Below are positions 12,347 to 15,719 of a DNA stretch of 15,719 nucleotides, one piece after another. The position numbers and the translations under genes were made by a program. The notes under the pieces were generated by a model. That model was not told the origin of the DNA and searched no databases. It worked only from the letters and a program-made list of their open reading frames with translations. Source of the DNA: an uncultured Ruminococcus sp. (GTDB taxonomy: Bacteria; Bacillota; Clostridia; Oscillospirales; Acutalibacteraceae); contig CACXHC010000172.1 in the NCBI GenBank assembly GCA_902767285.1, forward strand, positions 1 to 15,719, in the 5' to 3' direction. How positions within the stretch are numbered: the stretch's first letter is position 1; each line of letters starts with the position of its first letter.

Positions 12347-15300
12347 TTAAATTCCTCCTAAAATCAGTTTTCCGATATTTTCGTCATTTCCCATACCCAC
12401 ACTGTAACGAAGAATCGCCAAAGCATCGTTTGCGGTGATATTTCCGTCACCGTCAACATCAGCAAATTTAATCTGTTCGGGAGTAAGCGTTTCCATGCCA
12501 ACGCTTATGCGAAGGGCTACAAGTGCGTCATTTGCTGTGATTTCTCCGTCACCGTCTATATCTCCGATTTTTTTCTTTGGCTGTGGAGAATCGCTGTCTG
12601 TTTGAGTATCCGTTTCGGTGTCCGAATCTGAGTCTGAGTTAGTTTGACTATCTGTTTTGGTGTCCGAATCTGATTCTGAATTAGTTTGACTATCTGTTTC
12701 GGTGTCCGAATCTGACTCTAAGTCAGTTTGGCTATCTGTTTCGGTGTCCGAATCTGATTCTAAGTCAGTTTGGCTATCTGTTTCGGTGTCCGAATCTGAT
12801 TCTGAATTAGTTTGGCTATCTGTTTGGGTGTCCGAATCTGATTCTGAATTAGTTTGACTATCTGTTTCGGTGTCCGAATCTGATTCTGAGTCAGTTTGAG
12901 TATCTGTTTCGGTGTCCGAATTTATACTAATTTTCGGAATTTTCTTCGGCTCAGTCGTAAAAGCGGAATTTTTGAAATTAACCGTATATATATAATAATC
13001 GCTGTTCGGAATTTGAACCGTGGGAGCGTCCTCTGTTTCTATGTGTGACGAGTCTGTTTTGCACACACGCTTCGCACTAACAAAAGAATTATCATCGGCC
13101 CAAGTATATTCAGGCTCGCCCCAGTCGTGACCCAACGCCGGAATTATTATATCGCTTTCTTCGACCGACTCGCCATGCTCTTCAATAAAAAATTTATGAC
13201 AAATCAAACATTCGTAATGCTGTTTTGTTCCGTTATCAGAACAGGTCGGATTTGTTTTTTGAATCATTATGAGCGAATGACCTTTTGCAGGCAGAACCTT
13301 ATTCACTCGTGAAATTTCCGCTCCGCACTCCTTGCAGTAAGCCGCCTCTTCACCGAGTCCGTCATTGGTGCAGTCGGGTTCGGTCAATGTTTCGATTTTA
13401 GGATCACCGGGCGAATGTCCTTTCGGCGGAATTTCGAAATAATCGATAGTAGGAGCTTCGTTAGTCCCTTCGGCATCGGTGAACTGCTTTCCGCAGACCA
13501 TGCAATAATAATGACCCTCCATGCCGGGATGCAGACAGCTTGGCTCGACTCTCTCGTTATATGAGATAGTATGCACATGGGGTTTCCACTGAGCTTTCAG
13601 AGTAAGCGATTCTGTTATGACTATTCCGCTACCAGCCGGGCCTTTATCCCAGCCGGCAAAATCAAAACCCTCGGGAATTACGAACTCATCGGGACAGTTC
13701 GGCAATATGTATTCCGAACCGGCTTTTGCCGACTGCGTAATTTTATTTCCCGTACCGTTTTCCGCTTCGAATACAACATCGTACTTATCGGGCATAACTG
13801 TTATCTGCAAAGCCGATATAACGAATGTGTTTTGACCATCAACTTTTGCATTGTAATAATATGTTCCGGGTATTGCGTCATCGGGAACAATTATATTTAC
13901 CGAGTCACTTCCGGCACCGCTTTGAAGTACAGTAAGCTCACTATCAGGCCCCGATGTTTTTTCAAAAGTGACTGCTCCGACTTTAGCCGGCTGAGGAGTT
14001 GTAGTAAACGTTGTTTTTGAAATTTCTCCTGCCGAAACTTTCAGATCTTCAAATTCGAGATTTCTCAAAACGAAATTCCCGTCCTCGTCAGCGACTTCAA
14101 CATTACAGTAAGCATTTTTGTAATCGTTCATGCCTACCGTTTTCCCGACTCCTACATCGACATTTCTCACAGCACTTACGGCTTTCATATAAACCGTCTT
14201 GTTTGAGATAGCCGAACTTGTATCGAGTTTGGAAGTGCAATTTTTATCGGCATAAAGCTCAACCGAACTTCCGTTTACATACCATGATACTTTACAACTG
14301 TCGTCCCAGTATTCATAATTATCGGGGATAGGCAGAACAGTCAGTTCCGTAATTTCTCCGACTTTTGTTGTAACGTTTGTTTTGTCGAATGTCAGATTTT
14401 CCAAATAAGGTGTATAGCCGTTATATACCGCACTGTTTGCCGTCTTATATCCTGCGGAATATATATCTGTTTCTCTCATACGAGTATACACATAAGCCGT
14501 TCGGTCTTTGTCGCACGAAATACCGAACTCGCCGTCTGCTTGCGGATAAGTTGCTCTCGACCAATCCGGAAAACCTGTCGAATACATAACAACATATTCC
14601 TGATTTGCTTTGGCATTTGCTATCATAATTTTTTCGTATGGTTCTTGAGCATACAACGCAGGTTTTACAGGAGCATCATTGTTAACTCGTTTTGAGATAA
14701 TTCTCGGCATACTGTAAACTGCACCCGTATATCCGTCATACGTTGCCTCAACTCGTATCTGATTACCTATAAAACTATCGTTTGGGGTAAAAGTAAGGCC
14801 GTCAGCCTGATAAATGTTCAGCCAGCCATCATATACGTTTTTTCTTGTTTGCCATTTATAATGAAGTTTGTCCGGATTATTTTTGACAAGATCGTTGAGC
14901 AGTCCGCCCCTTGCGGTCGATATAGCCATATTTGACGCAATACCTGATGTATAGAACACCGAACCCGACAGCTCAGGAAGCGGATTTACATAACGAATAT
15001 CCGAAAAATGGTATCTGCCAATAGTGTTGTTGCTTTTTAATTCGGCAATAACGCCTCTTATATATTTTTTTGCATCGCCAGGTTTAGCAATATAGAATGC
15101 CTGAGATTCGTCCGATTGAATCCAAGACCAACTTGTTTTATCGTCAGACAATGCCCATTTAATAATATAATTTTCGAATGGAATCTCGCCTAATTCAAGT
15201 TCGATTTTATCGCCCACGCTTTTGGCATTACCTTTTATTTTAGCCATAGCGTCTTTTATATGGAATGTGTATTTATATTCGTAATAATCGGAGTAATTGG

Positions 15301-15719
15301 AAATACGGAATTTCACAGTATAGTCGCCGGGTTTGTAAGGTGAGCCATAGAACCCCAACGGCTTATCCCAGCTATTCGCAAGAATTATTCCCGGAGGCAG
15401 ACTGCCTTCTATTATGTGAACACTCGTAACAGCTCCGGCGTGCCAGTCATGCACATCAAGTTTCACTTCATCATTTATATAGAATGTACGTTCACTATTT
15501 GAATATGTATAAACGGTGTTTTCTTTTACAGTTATATCTACGGTATATCTGACGACTTCGCCTGTTCTCGTTATAAAATCGAGAGTTATACTGTAACTGC
15601 CGGGAGCAGTAGCCAAGTAATAATCTTTATATTCATCATCTCTCAACTCGGAATAAACTCTCGATTTGCTCGATTGAATATATCCTGACCCTTTTACCGA
15701 ATCCAAAAAACCATACTCA
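12347..15719 (-). CDS. Large dockerin-bearing surface protein (5' end beyond window)
   Basis: At least 1,123 residues are visible. The frame stays open to the right edge and no signal peptide is seen, so the N-terminus lies outside the window. Counting from the TTG at 15706 there is a putative Ig-like domain (98-151, SLPPGI and PGDYTVKF), further beta-rich segments to ~640, and a Listeria-Bacteroides (Flg_new) repeat at 643-708 ending FAGWDKG..LTLKAQW. Three cysteine modules with CxxC pairs follow (711-860; Cys735/738, 791/794, 833/836), then a Ser/Asp/Thr linker of 14-residue repeats (931-1040). A type I dockerin (1047-1105) has two DxDGDGxITANDA calcium loops. The protein is presumably secreted and docked by a cohesin onto a scaffold or the cell surface. 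No catalytic domain is recognised in the visible part. Confidence 0.88.
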   Translation of the reverse strand, partial: EYGFLDSVKGSGYIQSSKSRVYSELRDDEYKDYYLATAPGSYSITLDFITRTGEVVRYTVDITVKENTVYTYSNSERTFYINDEVKLDVHDWHAGAVTSVHIIEGSLPPGIILANSWDKPLGFYGSPYKPGDYTVKFRISNYSDYYEYKYTFHIKDAMAKIKGNAKSVGDKIELELGEIPFENYIIKWALSDDKTSWSWIQSDESQAFYIAKPGDAKKYIRGVIAELKSNNTIGRYHFSDIRYVNPLPELSGSVFYTSGIASNMAISTARGGLLNDLVKNNPDKLHYKWQTRKNVYDGWLNIYQADGLTFTPNDSFIGNQIRVEATYDGYTGAVYSMPRIISKRVNNDAPVKPALYAQEPYEKIMIANAKANQEYVVMYSTGFPDWSRATYPQADGEFGISCDKDRTAYVYTRMRETDIYSAGYKTANSAVYNGYTPYLENLTFDKTNVTTKVGEITELTVLPIPDNYEYWDDSCKVSWYVNGSSVELYADKNCTSKLDTSSAISNKTVYMKAVSAVRNVDVGVGKTVGMNDYKNAYCNVEVADEDGNFVLRNLEFEDLKVSAGEISKTTFTTTPQPAKVGAVTFEKTSGPDSELTVLQSGAGSDSVNIIVPDDAIPGTYYYNAKVDGQNTFVISALQITVMPDKYDVVFEAENGTGNKITQSAKAGSEYILPNCPDEFVIPEGFDFAGWDKGPAGSGIVITESLTLKAQWKPHVHTISYNERVEPSCLHPGMEGHYYCMVCGKQFTDAEGTNEAPTIDYFEIPPKGHSPGDPKIETLTEPDCTNDGLGEEAAYCKECGAEISRVNKVLPAKGHSLIMIQKTNPTCSDNGTKQHYECLICHKFFIEEHGESVEESDIIIPALGHDWGEPEYTWADDNSFVSAKRVCKTDSSHIETEDAPTVQIPNSDYYIYTVNFKNSAFTTEPKKIPKISINSDTETDTQTDSESDSDTETDSQTNSESDSDTQTDSQTNSESDSDTETDSQTDLESDSDTETDSQTDLESDSDTETDSQTNSESDSDTKTDSQTNSDSDSDTETDTQTDSDSPQPKKKIGDIDGDGEITANDALVALRISVGMETLTPEQIKFADVDGDGNITANDALAILRYSVGMGNDENIGKLILGGI
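12392..12568 (-). other. Type I dockerin domain within the large surface protein
   Basis: Two EF-hand-like calcium loops, DIDGDGEITAND and DVDGDGNITAND, each followed by a helix (ALVALRISVG and ALAILRYSVG), form the duplicated dockerin fold that binds cohesins. It lies at the very C-terminus, as is typical. Confidence 0.93.
12590..12920 (-). repeat. 42-bp tandem repeat encoding a Ser/Asp/Thr/Glu linker
   Basis: A 42-bp unit recurs with register starts at 12609, 12651, 12693, 12735, 12777, 12819, 12861 and 12903. It encodes a 14-residue unit such as TDSQTNSESDSDTE, about seven and a half times. Units differ at only a few bases, indicating recent expansion. It forms the flexible acidic linker before the dockerin. 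Confidence 0.93.
13016..13576 (-). repeat. Three to four cysteine-rich modules in the dockerin protein
   Basis: The pattern P-x-C, a Gly, then Y-x-C-x-x-C-x-x-x-[FI], ending in a GH dipeptide, occurs three times in protein residues 711-860 (Cys724, 779 and 822 begin each). A decayed fourth copy to ~897 lacks the CxxC pair. These modules occur in surface proteins of gut Firmicutes; whether they bind metal or form disulfides is unknown. Confidence 0.75.

Noticed and set aside
12590..12920. CRISPR array
   Set aside because: The 42-bp repeat is contiguous with no unique spacers, stays in frame and encodes an acidic linker of a large protein.
13571..14020. Plus-strand 149-codon frame
   Set aside because: It is antisense to the long dockerin-protein frame, with no motif or ribosome binding site; a shadow of that gene.
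15704..15706. TTG as the true start of the dockerin protein
   Set aside because: The frame stays open to the window edge, no Shine-Dalgarno precedes the TTG, and an extracellular dockerin protein should begin with a signal peptide, which is absent here.

Overview
The window is AT-rich and reads as a chromosomal segment of an anaerobic, spore-forming Firmicute, most likely an Oscillospiraceae/Ruminococcus-like Clostridium relative. The reasons are a SpoIVA spore-coat ATPase, a hprK-PHP-murB-rapZ-whiA cluster, a BspA-type leucine-rich-repeat protein, and a large surface protein ending in a type I dockerin of the kind used in cellulosome-like assemblies. The organism assignment is inference; no rRNA or other species marker is present.

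Layout. (1) 1-1235, minus: spoIVA, cut by the left edge, with a good sigma-E-like promoter at 1272-1300. (2) 1363-2113, plus: a 73-residue one-pass membrane protein overlapping a small M50 zinc metalloprotease whose active-site layout resembles SpoIVFB. (3) 2206-6842, plus: a sigma-A-type promoter followed by hprK, a YcdX-type PHP phosphohydrolase, murB, rapZ and whiA. This cluster links carbon-catabolite signalling, cell-wall precursor synthesis and division control. The yvcK gene that often sits between rapZ and whiA is absent. (4) 6915-8968, plus: a 26-codon relic of a leucine-rich repeat, then an intact 633-residue BspA-like protein without signal peptide, closed by a terminator. (5) 8977-11236, plus: an own-promoter operon of a DUF2975 membrane protein, a YozG-like HTH regulator and a DUF4173 multi-pass membrane protein. 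A pair of 21-bp-spaced direct repeats lies just upstream of the -35 box. (6) 11237-11548: a gene-free zone packed with hairpins. (7) 11549-15719, minus: a PD-(D/E)XK-like nuclease gene directly downstream of a large dockerin protein. The nuclease's Shine-Dalgarno lies inside the last codons of the dockerin gene. The dockerin gene runs off the right edge.

The most unusual signal that gene calls do not explain is a dispersed palindromic element, present four times (2094-2153, 5815-5852, 11243-11280, and 11461-11517 on minus). Each copy has a hairpin with a T-run/G/A-run apex and a downstream A-run/CTTT tail. Every copy lies at the 3' end of a gene and points the same way as that gene. In two cases the element, or a partial duplicate of it, supplies the gene's last codons and, in one of them, the stop codon at the hairpin tip.

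Nothing here proves a new defence or signalling system. The best candidates for further attention are the 3'-end palindrome family, the dockerin/nuclease gene pair, the small membrane protein with its M50 protease beside spoIVA, and the DUF2975-YozG-DUF4173 operon with its putative operator.
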